A stretch of 35,989 bases of DNA, taken from contig JAIRTO010000095.1 in NCBI GenBank assembly GCA_031254895.1, positions 1 through 35,989 of the forward strand, given 5' to 3'. Below the pieces are notes generated by a model. It searched no databases and was not told where the DNA came from. It worked only from the letters and a program-made list of their open reading frames with translations. Below, one piece after another: positions 8,214-16,423 of this stretch (position 1 is the first letter of the stretch; each line of letters begins with the position of its first letter). The position numbers and the translations under genes are program-made. The stretch comes from Deltaproteobacteria bacterium (lineage in GTDB: Bacteria > Desulfobacterota > Desulfarculia > Adiutricales > Adiutricaceae).

Positions 8214-9242
8214 ATGGCCGACAGCGAGCCGGTCTTCGGCGCCGATCCGTCAGGACAGTTCGGATTGGCCCTGCGGGCGCCGGCCAAGATCAATTTGAGC
8301 CTAAACGTGTTGGGACGTCGTCAGGACGGCTATCACGAGCTGACCGGGGTGATGGCCAAGACGACCCTTTGCGACGAGATCTTCCTCTTCGTCCCGAAGG
8401 GAGCTGGCCGCGGAGACGAGACGAGCTTCTCCGAGGCCGAAACGGCCTCGGTCTTCTCTTCGGAAGGCGATTGTCTCCGTTTCGCCGACGAAATTGGCTC
8501 TCCCTTCGCCGGACGCCTGTTCGCCGACGCGGGCTTCAGCGGTTCCGACAATCTCGTCTTCAAGACCATCAGGGCTTACCGGCGTTTGACCGGCTGGCCT
8601 GAAGAGCCGGTCGGGGTCAAGATCAAGAAGAGAATTCCTTTGGGGGCCGGTTTGGGCGGCGGCTCCTCAGATGCTGCGGCTGTTTTGAAGCTTTTGGACA
8701 TGAGCCGAAAAAATGGCCCAAAAAATGCCCGAAGCTTTGGAGATAAAGACGGCTTGTCTCGGCTGGCTCTTTCCGAGTTGGCCGCCTCTCTGGGCGGAGA
8801 CGTTCCTTTTTTTTTGGAGGAGGACTCCGTTTGCGTGGCCAGAGGCATCGGGGAGAGGCTTTTTCGCTATTCGGAAAAATTGCCGGGGTCTCGGATAATC
8901 CTCGTCAATCCGGGACTTTCGCTGTCCACGGCCTCCGTGTTTTTGGAATTAGGCTTGACAACGAGCCCGGGTAGTAGTATTAGTTTTAGCGCAGATCTTG
9001 GCGGACTGGATTCCGCGTTCGGCCGCAACGATTTGGAAGGGGCGGCCGTGAAGCTGTGTCCGGCCATTTCCGAGATCAAAGCGGCTTTGTCGGCCGCCAG
9101 ACCGGCGCCTTCGCTGGTCGGTCTGTCCGGCAGCGGCCCGACCTGTTGGGCCCTCTATGAAGACGAGGCGAAAGCCTTCCAAGCTTTAGCCTCTCTAGAC
9201 CCGCCGTCCCAATGGTGGGTCAAGGCGGCGGCTTTGGCTTGA
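8214..9242 (+). CDS. ispE: 4-diphosphocytidyl-2-C-methyl-D-erythritol kinase
   Basis: IspE is the GHMP kinase that phosphorylates CDP-methylerythritol at the 2-hydroxyl in the non-mevalonate (MEP) isoprenoid pathway. Family marks: PAKINLSLNV with the conserved Lys at residue 25, the glycine-rich ATP loop PLGAGLGGGSSDAAA at 142-156, the catalytic Asp in SLGGDVPFF (Asp196), and the C-terminal LSGSGPTCWALY motif. At 342 residues it is longer than the usual 280-300, mainly because of an extra Ser/Glu-rich segment around residues 60-110. It begins 4 nt after the DUF1015 stop codon with only a weak ribosome-binding site, suggesting translational coupling. tRNA-Gln and prs follow. Confidence 0.95.
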   Translation: MADSEPVFGADPSGQFGLALRAPAKINLSLNVLGRRQDGYHELTGVMAKTTLCDEIFLFVPKGAGRGDETSFSEAETASVFSSEGDCLRFADEIGSPFAGRLFADAGFSGSDNLVFKTIRAYRRLTGWPEEPVGVKIKKRIPLGAGLGGGSSDAAAVLKLLDMSRKNGPKNARSFGDKDGLSRLALSELAASLGGDVPFFLEEDSVCVARGIGERLFRYSEKLPGSRIILVNPGLSLSTASVFLELGLTTSPGSSISFSADLGGLDSAFGRNDLEGAAVKLCPAISEIKAALSAARPAPSLVGLSGSGPTCWALYEDEAKAFQALASLDPPSQWWVKAAALA

Positions 9243-9315
9243 CGTCGACGACGGTTCCGGAAACGATCCGACGGCGTCGTCGAAAGGGCCGTATCCGCCT
9301 TTCGTTTTTTTTTGC

Positions 9316-9391
9316 TGGGGCGTCGTCAAGTGGTTAAGACACAGGGTTTTGGTTCCTGCATTCGAAGGTTCGAATCCTTCCGCCCCAGCCA
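9316..9391 (+). tRNA. tRNA-Gln (anticodon TTG)
   Basis: A complete 76-nt cloverleaf. The acceptor arm TGGGGCG (9316-9322) pairs with CGCCCCA (9381-9387); the discriminator is G and the CCA end is encoded. The anticodon stem CAGGG/TCCTG encloses the loop TTTTGGT, giving anticodon TTG for glutamine CAA codons. The T arm is GAAGG TTCGAAT CCTTC. The weak first pair (T-A) of the acceptor stem is typical of tRNA-Gln. It lies between ispE and prs. Confidence 0.97.
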
Positions 9392-9406
9392 GCGTCGCTA
9401 TGGACG

Positions 9407-9432
9407 GTTTTTTTTATATTTATAAAAAAAAC
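9407..9432. repeat. Perfect 12-bp A/T palindrome after tRNA-Gln
   Basis: G, eight T, ATA (9407-9418), then TT, then the exact complement TATA, seven more A and C (9421-9432). It starts 16 nt after the tRNA CCA end and lies 78 nt ahead of prs. The T8 run could help end the tRNA transcript, but there is no GC-rich stem, so its role is open. Confidence 0.7.
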
Positions 9433-9509
9433 GTGTATTTGACTATAAAACGCGCCTTTTATTTTTTGTCAGTTTGGTTTTTTCAAACTGAAGATGTCGA
9501 TGGTTTTCC

Positions 9510-10451
9510 ATGTCTAGCGAAATAGTCCTGATCTCAGGCAACTCTAACGTCAGTTTGGCCGCCGACATCTGCGGATGCCTCTGGCAGCCGTTGGGTTTGG
9601 CCCAAGTCAGACGTTTTTCCGATGGCGAGATCTTGGTCGAGATAGGCGAAAACGTTCGCGGACGCGACGCTTTCGTCATTCAGTCGACTTGCCACCCGGT
9701 CAACGACAACCTCATGGAGCTGCTTTTGATCATAGACGCTCTGAAAAGGGCGTCGGCCAGGAGGATAACGGCGGTCATACCCTACTACGGGTACGCCAGA
9801 CAGGATCGCAAGGCCACCCCCAGGGTGCCTATTTCCGCCAAGCTGGTGGCCGACCTCCTGACGGCGGCGGGCACTTCGCGAGTTTTGGCCATGGATCTGC
9901 ACGCCGGTCAGATTCAGGGTTTTTTCAACATCCCGGTCGATCATCTCTTCGCCGCTCCGGAAGTGTTGAAAGACATAAAAGATAATTACGATTTGGACAA
10001 CGTCATCCTGGTCTCTCCCGACGCCGGAGGCGTCGAGCGCACCAGGTATCTGGCCAAACGGCTATCGGCCCCCTTGGCCGTGGTCGACAAGCGCCGCGAA
10101 GCTCCCAACGTGGCCAAAGCCATGAGCATCATCGGCGAGGTCAAGGGTCGTCGGGCCATCATCGTCGACGACATGATCGACACGGCCGGGACTTTGACCC
10201 AGGCGGCCAATTTCGTTCTGTCCATGGGGGCCATCGATGTGGCCGCCTACGCCACCCACGCCGTCTTTTCCGGCAAAGCCATCGATCTCATCAATGATTC
10301 GGCTTTGTCTCAGGTGGTGGTTACCAACACCATTCCTTTGCCGGTCAATCGCGACGTGTCCAAGATTAAAGTTCTTTCTGTCGCTTCCTTGCTCTCGGAA
10401 GCCATCAGGCGCATCCATCAGGAAGACTCCATCAGTTCTCTATTCGTGTGA
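9510..10451 (+). CDS. prs: Ribose-phosphate pyrophosphokinase (PRPP synthetase)
   Basis: Prs makes 5-phosphoribosyl-1-diphosphate from ribose 5-phosphate and ATP, feeding purine, pyrimidine, histidine and NAD synthesis. The 313-residue product is standard length for class I enzymes. Signatures visible: [10 protein letters not shown] (36-45), [11 protein letters not shown] (91-101) at the ATP site, [11 protein letters not shown] (129-139) with the catalytic His131, and the PRPP-binding loop [12 protein letters not shown] (219-230). The start at 9510 matches family N-termini; only a weak purine-rich stretch precedes it. rplY follows after 37 nt on the same strand, so co-transcription is likely. 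Confidence 0.97.
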   Translation: MSSEIVLISGNSNVSLAADICGCLWQPLGLAQVRRFSDGEILVEIGENVRGRDAFVIQSTCHPVNDNLMELLLIIDALKRASARRITAVIPYYGYARQDRKATPRVPISAKLVADLLTAAGTSRVLAMDLHAGQIQGFFNIPVDHLFAAPEVLKDIKDNYDLDNVILVSPDAGGVERTRYLAKRLSAPLAVVDKRREAPNVAKAMSIIGEVKGRRAIIVDDMIDTAGTLTQAANFVLSMGAIDVAAYATHAVFSGKAIDLINDSALSQVVVTNTIPLPVNRDVSKIKVLSVASLLSEAIRRIHQEDSISSLFV

Positions 10452-10488
10452 GCAGACTGTCGCGCCAATTATATTACGGAGATGACAA

Positions 10489-11148
10489 ATGGGTCTCAAC
10501 ACCACCCTAGCCGCCCGAGCCCGCGAGGCTCGCAGCAGCAATCACGCTAAACGTCTCAGAAGAGAAGGTTTGCTCCCCATCGTTTTTTATGGTCCCGGCC
10601 TGGAAGAGTCCAAAAGCCTGTCCGTCGAATACGCCGAGTTCAAAAAAGCCTTCCTGGATTCCGACGGCAACCGTTTCCTCTACACTTTGAACGTCGAAGG
10701 CATGGAGCCCAAGCCGGTCCTCTTGAAGGACTATCAGGTCGATCCGGTCTCTAGAAAAGTTCTGCACGCCGACTTTCAGCAAATAGATCCTCAAAAGCCC
10801 GTCACCGTGCAAGTCCCCCTCTCGCTCGTGGGCAAGCCCGCCGGCGTGGAAAGAGGCGGTCAGCTGCAGTTGGGCGAACGAGAAATCACCGTCTCGGGTC
10901 TGCCTGGCGACATCCCCTCGTTCATCGAGGCCGACGTGACGCCTTTGGGCTTAGGCCAAACCATGCATCTGTCTCAGGTCAAGCTCCCGGATAATCTGAC
11001 CTTGGTCAAGACGGCCGATCTGCCTGTCGCCGTCGTCGCCGTGCCCAAGGGGCTAAAGGCTGAAGCCGACGCCGCTTCCGGGGCCACCCCGGGCGTCGAC
11101 AAAAAAGCGGCCGCCGGCGACAAGAAGAAAACAGACAAGAAAAAGTGA
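10489..11148 (+). CDS. rplY: Large ribosomal subunit protein bL25 (Ctc/TL5 type)
   Basis: bL25 binds 5S rRNA in the large ribosomal subunit. This 219-residue version is the long Ctc/TL5 type: an N-terminal L25 domain (residues about 5-95, with ARAREARSSNHAKRLRREG and LPIVFYGPG) and a C-terminal TL5-like beta domain (about 100-190). It ends in an Ala/Lys-rich basic tail that probably stays disordered. An ACGGAG-type ribosome-binding site precedes the ATG by a few bases. In related genomes pth normally follows; here two terminators and an accessory island follow instead. Confidence 0.96.
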   Translation: MGLNTTLAARAREARSSNHAKRLRREGLLPIVFYGPGLEESKSLSVEYAEFKKAFLDSDGNRFLYTLNVEGMEPKPVLLKDYQVDPVSRKVLHADFQQIDPQKPVTVQVPLSLVGKPAGVERGGQLQLGEREITVSGLPGDIPSFIEADVTPLGLGQTMHLSQVKLPDNLTLVKTADLPVAVVAVPKGLKAEADAASGATPGVDKKAAAGDKKKTDKKK

Positions 11149-11170
11149 CGCGCTAAAGGCTCCGCTTTTG

Positions 11171-11206
11171 GCGGCAAGACGTTTGCCGCTGATTTATCTT
11201 ATTTTT
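11171..11206 (+). terminator. Weak terminator just after rplY
   Basis: A perfect 7-bp stem (GCGGCAA at 11171-11177 with TTGCCGC at 11183-11189, 5-nt loop) is followed by a T-rich but interrupted tail. It lies 23 nt past the rplY stop codon; a stronger terminator follows at 11267. Confidence 0.45.
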
Positions 11207-11266
11207 CTGGCGCTTCCCCAAACGCGGCGCCAAAAGCCAAAGTACGAAAAGCCTGACCAATTTACG

Positions 11267-11300
11267 ACGGTCGCCTGTTTTCAGGCGGCCGTTTTTTTTT
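11267..11300 (+). terminator. Strong intrinsic terminator of the prs-rplY unit
   Basis: An 11-bp stem (ACGGTCGCCTG paired with CAGGCGGCCGT, one G-T pair), a TTTT loop and an uninterrupted run of T from 11292 to 11300. Confidence 0.9.
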
Positions 11301-11603
11301 GCGCTGCTTCTGGGCGTCTGCATATGAGCGACCGGACCGAACCGGGCATCAGGGGGTTCATGTCAAGACATGGTCTCAGCCTGAAAGGCTAAATGTCAGC
11401 GCCAGGCCAGACTTCAGAAACTGCGGCCAAGAGCGAGGGCGTCCGGAAAGAGACCTAATTTATAGGAAGACTTAGGCGAACTTTCCGCGTCGGTGGTTTG
11501 GTTATGGAGCGCCTTCGGGTTCATTATTGACCATCAAGGCGTTGACGGCGGGAAATCGCGTCAGAAGGAAACAGAAAAAGATGGGGATGGGCGAGTTCAT
11601 GGA

Positions 11604-11670
11604 GAGCGACGGGCAATCTCGGAGCGCCGGGCAATCTCGGAGCGCCGAGCAATTTCGGAGCGCCGAGCGG
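11604..11670. repeat. 18-bp tandem repeat, about 3.7 units
   Basis: Units at 11604-11621, 11622-11639, 11640-11657 and a partial copy at 11658-11670, with consensus GAGCGCCGRGCAATYTCG. One frame reads as repeated Glu-Arg-Arg-Ala-Ile-Ser, but I see no real gene around it. Confidence 0.9.
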
Positions 11671-11739
11671 CAGGGCTGAAGAGCAATCGAGACCTGGACA
11701 TTCTGAACATTGGGGTCTTGTCGGGCGGGGGGATTTTTT

Positions 11740-12066
11740 GGGTCAGAGATACATACGTCATAAACTGTCGTGTTTATATGTTGAAATATGACGAATTGAA
11801 GGGGCTCTTACTAGCTGGCAAAGTCGTCGTCAGCCGATCTGACCGAAATGGGAGCGGAGGTCATGTCGCCTTGGCGGATACTTTGGGTCTGGTATGTATG
11901 CGACATAAATTGTCGTGTTTGTGTGTTGAAATATGACGTATTGAAGGGGCGCTAACTAGTTGGCAAAGTCGTCGTCGTCAGCCGGTCTGACCAAAAGGGG
12001 AGCAGAGGTCATGTCGCCTTGGCGGATTCTTTGGGTCTGGAATACATGCGACATAAATTGTCGTAT
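11740..12066. repeat. Long direct repeats (145/148-bp period) with an internal dyad
   Basis: Copy 1 starts at 11740, copy 2 at 11885 and a truncated copy 3 at 12033. Copies 1 and 2 match along their length apart from scattered substitutions and one extra GTC triplet in copy 2, which explains the 145 versus 148 spacing. Each copy starts with GGGTC. Copies 2 and 3 contain the inverted repeat CGACA-TAAAT-TGTCG about 15 nt in; copy 1 has a degraded version. The array ends about 85 nt before the AAA+ ATPase gene, a natural position for operator sites. Confidence 0.85.
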
Positions 12067-12149
12067 TTATTTGTATAAATAAGTTGCCTATAAAGAATTT
12101 ATTGTTAATTGGAATTCATAGACAATAAAATTGACTGAGGTTTGCGAAA

Positions 12150-14198
12150 GTGAAACAATACTTTATTGAAATGATAATTTATTATTTGCAAAGACTGTTA
12201 GCTGGCCCTTTACCTTTTGCGGCTATGGAACAGATATTTAATTGGTTTAAAAATTACCATGAATATCTTTTAGATACGGATTATACGGATTTGTATAATA
12301 AATTTGCTGGTGAAGATGGCGATTTAAAGAGCGTTAAAAAAAATAGCTGGCTTAGCAAATATTCTAGAGAAGAAAATTGTGAACAATTATTTCCTTTCAT
12401 ACGCTTTTTAATCTGCGAACATTTTAATAAGATTGTGGAGCCAGAAAATAACATAATAATAGAAGAATTAAACAAGATTTGCTCGATTTTTAACTTTAAT
12501 GACAAAGAAAGAGAAATAATAAAATTTATTATTTCATTAAAATCTATACCATATTTTGAGGTCTTAACAAGCAAATTTGATATACATTTGCTATCTAGTT
12601 GTATAAATTATAAGAATCTCGAAAATTTTGCGTTATTTGTAGGCTTAAAAGCTAATGAAATTAGTCAAATATTGAATTATAATTCTGATTTGATTAATAA
12701 AGGGATATTTAGAGTCGACAAAGACCGAGAATCGTTTATGTTGACCAGTTTGTCGGATATTGTCCTGACCGCTCTGCGAACGGGCGAATCTGACATTAAA
12801 AGTCTAGTTTTGGGCGGCAAGGTTCAGCCCAATTTAGAACGGAGCGATTTTGGGCATTTGACAGAAGATTTCGATTTTTTGGCTAATTTGCTGGAAAGAG
12901 CCACAGCCGCTAAAATGCCGGGCATCAATCTGTTGCTTTATGGCGCCCCGGGGACAGGGAAGACGGAGTTCGCCAAAACTTTGGCTTCGGCCGCCGGAGC
13001 CGATTTATATTCCGTTTCCGAAAGAGAATTGTCGAATAATCGGTCAGCGCGTCTGGACAACTTGAAAATGGCCAAAATTATGGTCAAAAATGATCCGAAA
13101 TCCGTCCTATTGTTCGACGAGGCCAGCGACGTGTTCGACTACAGCGTCAGCGACAAATATTCCAAATTGTATCTAAATAAGATGTTGGAGACAAACGAGG
13201 CGCCGGTAATCTGGATAACCAACCATGTGCGAAACATTGATTCGGCTTTTCTGAGGCGATTTTCCTATGCTCTGGAACTTAAGATCCCTCCCCCGGAAGT
13301 CAGGGCCAAAATGTGGCGCGACGAATTGGCGAAAAACGATTTGACTTTAGGCGACGCGGAAATTCGAGAGCTGAGTCGGACTTACGAAACCCCTCCGGCC
13401 TACATGACCAGCTCGGTGAAGGCAGGAAAAATCGTCGGCGATCCCAGCGTCGTCAAAAGGACCCTGGACAGTTTGGAAATGGCCATCTCCGGGATAATAA
13501 AGCAAGCTGAGCGGGAAGAGATCAATTTTAATCTCGAACTGGTCAACGTGAATATGGATCTGAGTGTTTTAACCGAAAAGATATTATCAAAAGGGTTAAA
13601 ACATTTTTCTCTTTGTCTGTACGGCGCTCCTGGGACGGGAAAATCCGAATATGTCCGGTATCTGGCCAAGAAGATGGACTTGACGGTGATGCATCTTCGA
13701 GCCAGCGATTTAATGGACTGTTATGTGGGCGGCACTGAACAGAATATTGCCAGGGCGTTCAAACAAGCTCGGGAGCAGCGCAAATTTTTGATCTTCGACG
13801 AAGCGGACAGTTTTTTGGGAGACAGAAAGCGCGCGGTGAGGAATTGGGAAATAAGCCACGTCAACGAGATGCTGACCTGGATGGAGACTCATCCCTGGCC
13901 TTTCGCCTGCACCACGAATCTTATGGATCGACTTGATGCGGCTAGTTTGAGACGATTCACGTTCAAGGTCAAATTCGGTTATTTAACCCCAGAGATGATA
14001 GCAGCCGCCTTCGAACACTTTTTTGGCTTTCGTCGCTCCATAAGTCTGTCGAGATTGACTCCGGCGGACTTCGCTTTGGCCGCCAAGAAAGCGTCAATAC
14101 TAGGCCTCGAGGATCCGTCGGAAATAGCGGCTCTGCTGACGGAGGAATGCAAGGCCAAAGGAGAAGAGTCGTCGACCATAAGGGGTTTTTGCGGTTGA
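12150..14198 (+). CDS. Double-AAA+ (Cdc48-like) ATPase with a novel N-terminal domain
   Basis: A 682-residue protein with two complete AAA+ modules. Module 1 has Walker A GAPGTGKT at 265-272, Walker B SVLLFDEASD at 318-327, sensor-1-like WITNH at 355-359 and an Arg-Arg pair in LRRF. Module 2 has Walker A GAPGTGKS at 492-499, a pore-loop-like YVGGTEQNI near 527, Walker B FLIFDEADS at 546-554 and another LRRF. Both look catalytically intact; only module 2 has a recognisable pore loop. Residues 1-190 match nothing I know and are encoded by DNA far more AT-rich than the rest of the gene. By analogy it may remodel or unfold a protein target. GTG 12150 is chosen because GAGG lies 9 nt upstream; ATG 12171 is an alternative. 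A WYL regulator follows after 346 nt. A stress or phage-defence role is inference. Confidence 0.88.
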   Translation: MKQYFIEMIIYYLQRLLAGPLPFAAMEQIFNWFKNYHEYLLDTDYTDLYNKFAGEDGDLKSVKKNSWLSKYSREENCEQLFPFIRFLICEHFNKIVEPENNIIIEELNKICSIFNFNDKEREIIKFIISLKSIPYFEVLTSKFDIHLLSSCINYKNLENFALFVGLKANEISQILNYNSDLINKGIFRVDKDRESFMLTSLSDIVLTALRTGESDIKSLVLGGKVQPNLERSDFGHLTEDFDFLANLLERATAAKMPGINLLLYGAPGTGKTEFAKTLASAAGADLYSVSERELSNNRSARLDNLKMAKIMVKNDPKSVLLFDEASDVFDYSVSDKYSKLYLNKMLETNEAPVIWITNHVRNIDSAFLRRFSYALELKIPPPEVRAKMWRDELAKNDLTLGDAEIRELSRTYETPPAYMTSSVKAGKIVGDPSVVKRTLDSLEMAISGIIKQAEREEINFNLELVNVNMDLSVLTEKILSKGLKHFSLCLYGAPGTGKSEYVRYLAKKMDLTVMHLRASDLMDCYVGGTEQNIARAFKQAREQRKFLIFDEADSFLGDRKRAVRNWEISHVNEMLTWMETHPWPFACTTNLMDRLDAASLRRFTFKVKFGYLTPEMIAAAFEHFFGFRRSISLSRLTPADFALAAKKASILGLEDPSEIAALLTEECKAKGEESSTIRGFCG

Positions 14199-14544
14199 AA
14201 TGGAAAAAAGTTCAGGTATAGGACGGTTCTGATCTTAGTAAGATAGCTTGAGGCGTCCAGAGGAAACTTGAAAGAACGCTAAATAATCAAAAAGCTCTTG
14301 GCGCGTCGCCGACTAATTGTTTGCGGAGGATACCCTAAAACCAAAATTCGCGCGGGCGCAAGGCGCGATGTTTGGCTGGGGCGGAGCGGAAGAAAGGCGC
14401 TTTTGGCGCGGCTGGGACGAAGGAAGAAGACGCCATAGGTGGCGCGAGCGCCGGGGGGGGGCTTGGCTGTTTTTGGACAAAAAATAACTGCCAAGCTTCG
14501 GAAAAGCGATATAATGATTGTTGGTCGGACGAAAAGGGGATTTT
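14199..14544. other. Intergenic region between the AAA+ ATPase and the WYL regulator
   Basis: About 350 bp with no supported gene and no clear terminator. A TATAAT at 14510-14515, without a convincing -35 at normal spacing, may give the regulator its own promoter. Confidence 0.5.
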
Positions 14545-15534
14545 ATGGCTTATGACGGCGAAAATTATGGTCAATTCCTGACCATGATGGAGCTGGTGAT
14601 GTGGCTGCAGACCACCAGCGTCGGCGTGTCTCTGGGGGACATTGAAGAAAAATTCCAAGTCTCTCGCCGGACGGCGGAACGGATGCGCAACGCCGTGGCC
14701 AATTTTTTCGGCGGGGATTTCGTCATTTGCGATCGGGACGGACCGACGAAGCATTACCGTCTGACGACTCGGCGAATGGATCCCGTCATTCTTTCCTCCG
14801 TGACCAACGATGAATTGGCGGCTTTTCCGGCGGCGATCGCGGCTTTGAAAAAACTGAACTTGCCGACGCAGGCGGCCAATCTGGCCAGCGCCGGGGAAAA
14901 GTTGAAAAGTTTGGTTCATTTGCGGCAGGCGGCGACGAACGACTTGGAAGATTTGATGAAATACGAAGGTTACGCTTCCAGGCCCGGTCCTGAGCTCAAA
15001 TATGACCAAAATATAGTCAAAACCATTAGGGAAGCCGTCCTGCGCTTGCGTCTCGTCAAAATCAAGTACGACTACTGGGGCAGCGAGTTGGACTTGACGC
15101 TGATTCCCTTGGGCATTCTCTACGGGGAGAGACGACACTACTTTGTGGCGCGTTACCAGAAAAGCGAGCCTGATGAAATAAGGCATTTCACGATAGACAA
15201 AATAATGGAAGCGACTATTCTTGATCAGGATTTCGAAGAAGACAAAAATTTCGATCTAAAGGACTACGCCGCCAAGTCTTTTGGGGCTTTTCACGAACCG
15301 CCCGTTGATGTAGAATGGCTGTTCGACGAAGAAGCGGCTAAGGACGCCGACAAGTTCATCTTTCACCCGGGCCAGGAAAAAAAGCTCAATCCGAACGGCT
15401 CTCTGACGGTCAAGTTCCGTTGCGGCGGCCTAGTGGAAATGGCTTGGCATTTGTACACTTGGGGCAAGCATGTCAAGGTCGTGAAACCCAAAAATTTTTG
15501 GAAAAAAGTTCAAAAAATAATGGATGACATATAA
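14545..15534 (+). CDS. WYL-domain transcriptional regulator
   Basis: A 329-residue regulator of the WYL family, members of which bind DNA through an N-terminal winged HTH and sense nucleotide-type ligands through the WYL fold. The HTH is at residues 29-50 (SLGDIEEKFQVSRRTAERMR). The WYL domain runs from about 170, with IKYDYWGSELDL at 173-184 and PLGILYGERRHYFVARY at 188-204. A C-terminal WCX-like extension (about 255-329) ends with HVKVVKPKNF. The ATG at 14545 has a GGGGA a few bases upstream; a TTG 27 nt earlier is less likely. WYL proteins often repress defence operons (BrxR, CapW), so the neighbouring ATPase and the dyad repeats at 11740-12066 are plausible targets, though this is not shown. 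Confidence 0.9.
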   Translation: MAYDGENYGQFLTMMELVMWLQTTSVGVSLGDIEEKFQVSRRTAERMRNAVANFFGGDFVICDRDGPTKHYRLTTRRMDPVILSSVTNDELAAFPAAIAALKKLNLPTQAANLASAGEKLKSLVHLRQAATNDLEDLMKYEGYASRPGPELKYDQNIVKTIREAVLRLRLVKIKYDYWGSELDLTLIPLGILYGERRHYFVARYQKSEPDEIRHFTIDKIMEATILDQDFEEDKNFDLKDYAAKSFGAFHEPPVDVEWLFDEEAAKDADKFIFHPGQEKKLNPNGSLTVKFRCGGLVEMAWHLYTWGKHVKVVKPKNFWKKVQKIMDDI

Positions 15535-15634
15535 ATCGTCGACATGTATGACTTTTCAGAGTAAATAAAGCGTTCGCATCTCCAAAGCAACGCCCGCCCG
15601 GCTCTGGCCGGAAAACCCGAAAAGGGAGGTTTTT

Positions 15635-16168
15635 ATGAGCGATTATATGGAATTGGCCAAAAAACGGCAGAGTTGCAGAACTTACAAGGATCAAAAAGTC
15701 GAACATGAAAAACTGGTCAAGTGCATAGAAGCGGCTAGACTGACGCCGTCGGCCTGCAATTCTCAGCCTTGGAGCTTCGTGGTCGTGGAAAGTCCGGACC
15801 TGGTCTCTGAAGTCGCCAAAACGACCATGCATTTAGGGATCAACGAATACATCGGCCAGGCGAAGGCCTTTTTCGTCGTCGTCGAGGAGCGCGCCGAACT
15901 CATGCCCAAGATCGCCTGCATGATCGACAGTCAGTATTTCGCCAAAGGCGATTTGGGGGCGGTCACGTTGTCTCTATGCCTGGAAGCCGAGAGTCAGGGG
16001 CTGGGAACCTGCATCGTCGGCCTCTTTGACCGACCCAAGCTTAGACAGCTTCTGAACATCCCTGAGAGCAACGGGATTTTTTTGGTGGTGGCCGTAGGCT
16101 ATCCCTCTGGAGACAAAGTCAGAGACAAGCACCGCAAGCCCATAGACTCCATCGTCAGATATATGTGA
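15635..16168 (+). CDS. Nitroreductase family protein (FMN-dependent)
   Basis: A 177-residue flavoprotein of the nitroreductase superfamily, which use FMN and NAD(P)H to reduce nitro compounds, quinones or similar acceptors. Visible marks are the FMN-phosphate motif KRQSCRTYKD (residues about 9-18), PSACNSQPWSFVVV (about 38-51), the DLGAVTLSLCLEAESQGLGTC helix region typical of small nitroreductases, and a C-terminal VAVGYPSGD. GGGAGG a few bases before the ATG is a strong ribosome-binding site. It follows the WYL gene by 100 nt on the same strand and converges on fhs at a shared terminator. The physiological substrate cannot be deduced. Confidence 0.92.
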   Translation: MSDYMELAKKRQSCRTYKDQKVEHEKLVKCIEAARLTPSACNSQPWSFVVVESPDLVSEVAKTTMHLGINEYIGQAKAFFVVVEERAELMPKIACMIDSQYFAKGDLGAVTLSLCLEAESQGLGTCIVGLFDRPKLRQLLNIPESNGIFLVVAVGYPSGDKVRDKHRKPIDSIVRYM

Positions 16169-16325
16169 CGCGTAGGCAAGCGGCCATTCCCGCGACGAAA
16201 CTAACTAGAAGAAATTGACGAAAAGTCGCTGAACGAGCCCTCGATTCAAGACTGGGTTTTGATCCGAAATTCGCGCCGGCGCCTCGCGGCGCCCTTCAAG
16301 TTTGAAATCATCATGTTGCTAATAA

Positions 16326-16366
16326 AAAAGGCCGTCGCTTCCCTTTCAGGGGAGCGGCGGCCTTTT
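16326..16366. terminator. Bidirectional terminator between nitroreductase and fhs
   Basis: A 14-bp stem (16330-16343 with 16350-16363, two G-T pairs) is flanked by A-run and T-run on opposite sides, so it can end both the plus-strand nitroreductase transcript and the minus-strand fhs transcript. Confidence 0.9.
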
Positions 16367-16423
16367 CAATTGGCGTCAACCTATGGCGTCATGCTGACGC
16401 CAGGCGACGGATAGCCTCGGGGT

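Larger units (their letters stand above)
11149..12149. other. 1-kb intergenic region rich in tandem repeats
   Basis: No supported gene. It contains two successive terminators for the prs-rplY unit, an 18-bp tandem array (11604-11670) and three copies of a 145/148-bp repeat (11740-12066). An open frame (11493-11936) spans part of the repeats, but much of its product is translated repeat. The homologous second repeat copy is broken by stops in the matching frame, so I do not call it. Composition turns AT-rich from about 12050 into the next gene. Confidence 0.6.

Noticed and set aside
6812-8293. Long minus-strand frame (493 codons) opposite the DUF1015 gene
   Set aside because: It is the antisense shadow of a gene with clear family motifs, a promoter and a ribosome-binding site on the plus strand.
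9246-9313. Inverted repeat CGACGACG/CGTCGTCG after ispE with a later T-run as a terminator
   Set aside because: The loop is about 20 nt and the T-run lies more than 20 nt beyond the stem, immediately before the tRNA, so it does not fit an intrinsic terminator.
11493-11936. 147-codon plus-strand frame covering the repeats
   Set aside because: Its product is largely translated tandem repeat, the matching stretch of the second long repeat has stop codons in the equivalent frame, and no ribosome-binding site or domain is evident.
11740-12066. The repeats as a CRISPR array
   Set aside because: The units are about 147 bp and nearly identical along their whole length, with no short repeat plus variable spacer pattern and no cas genes.
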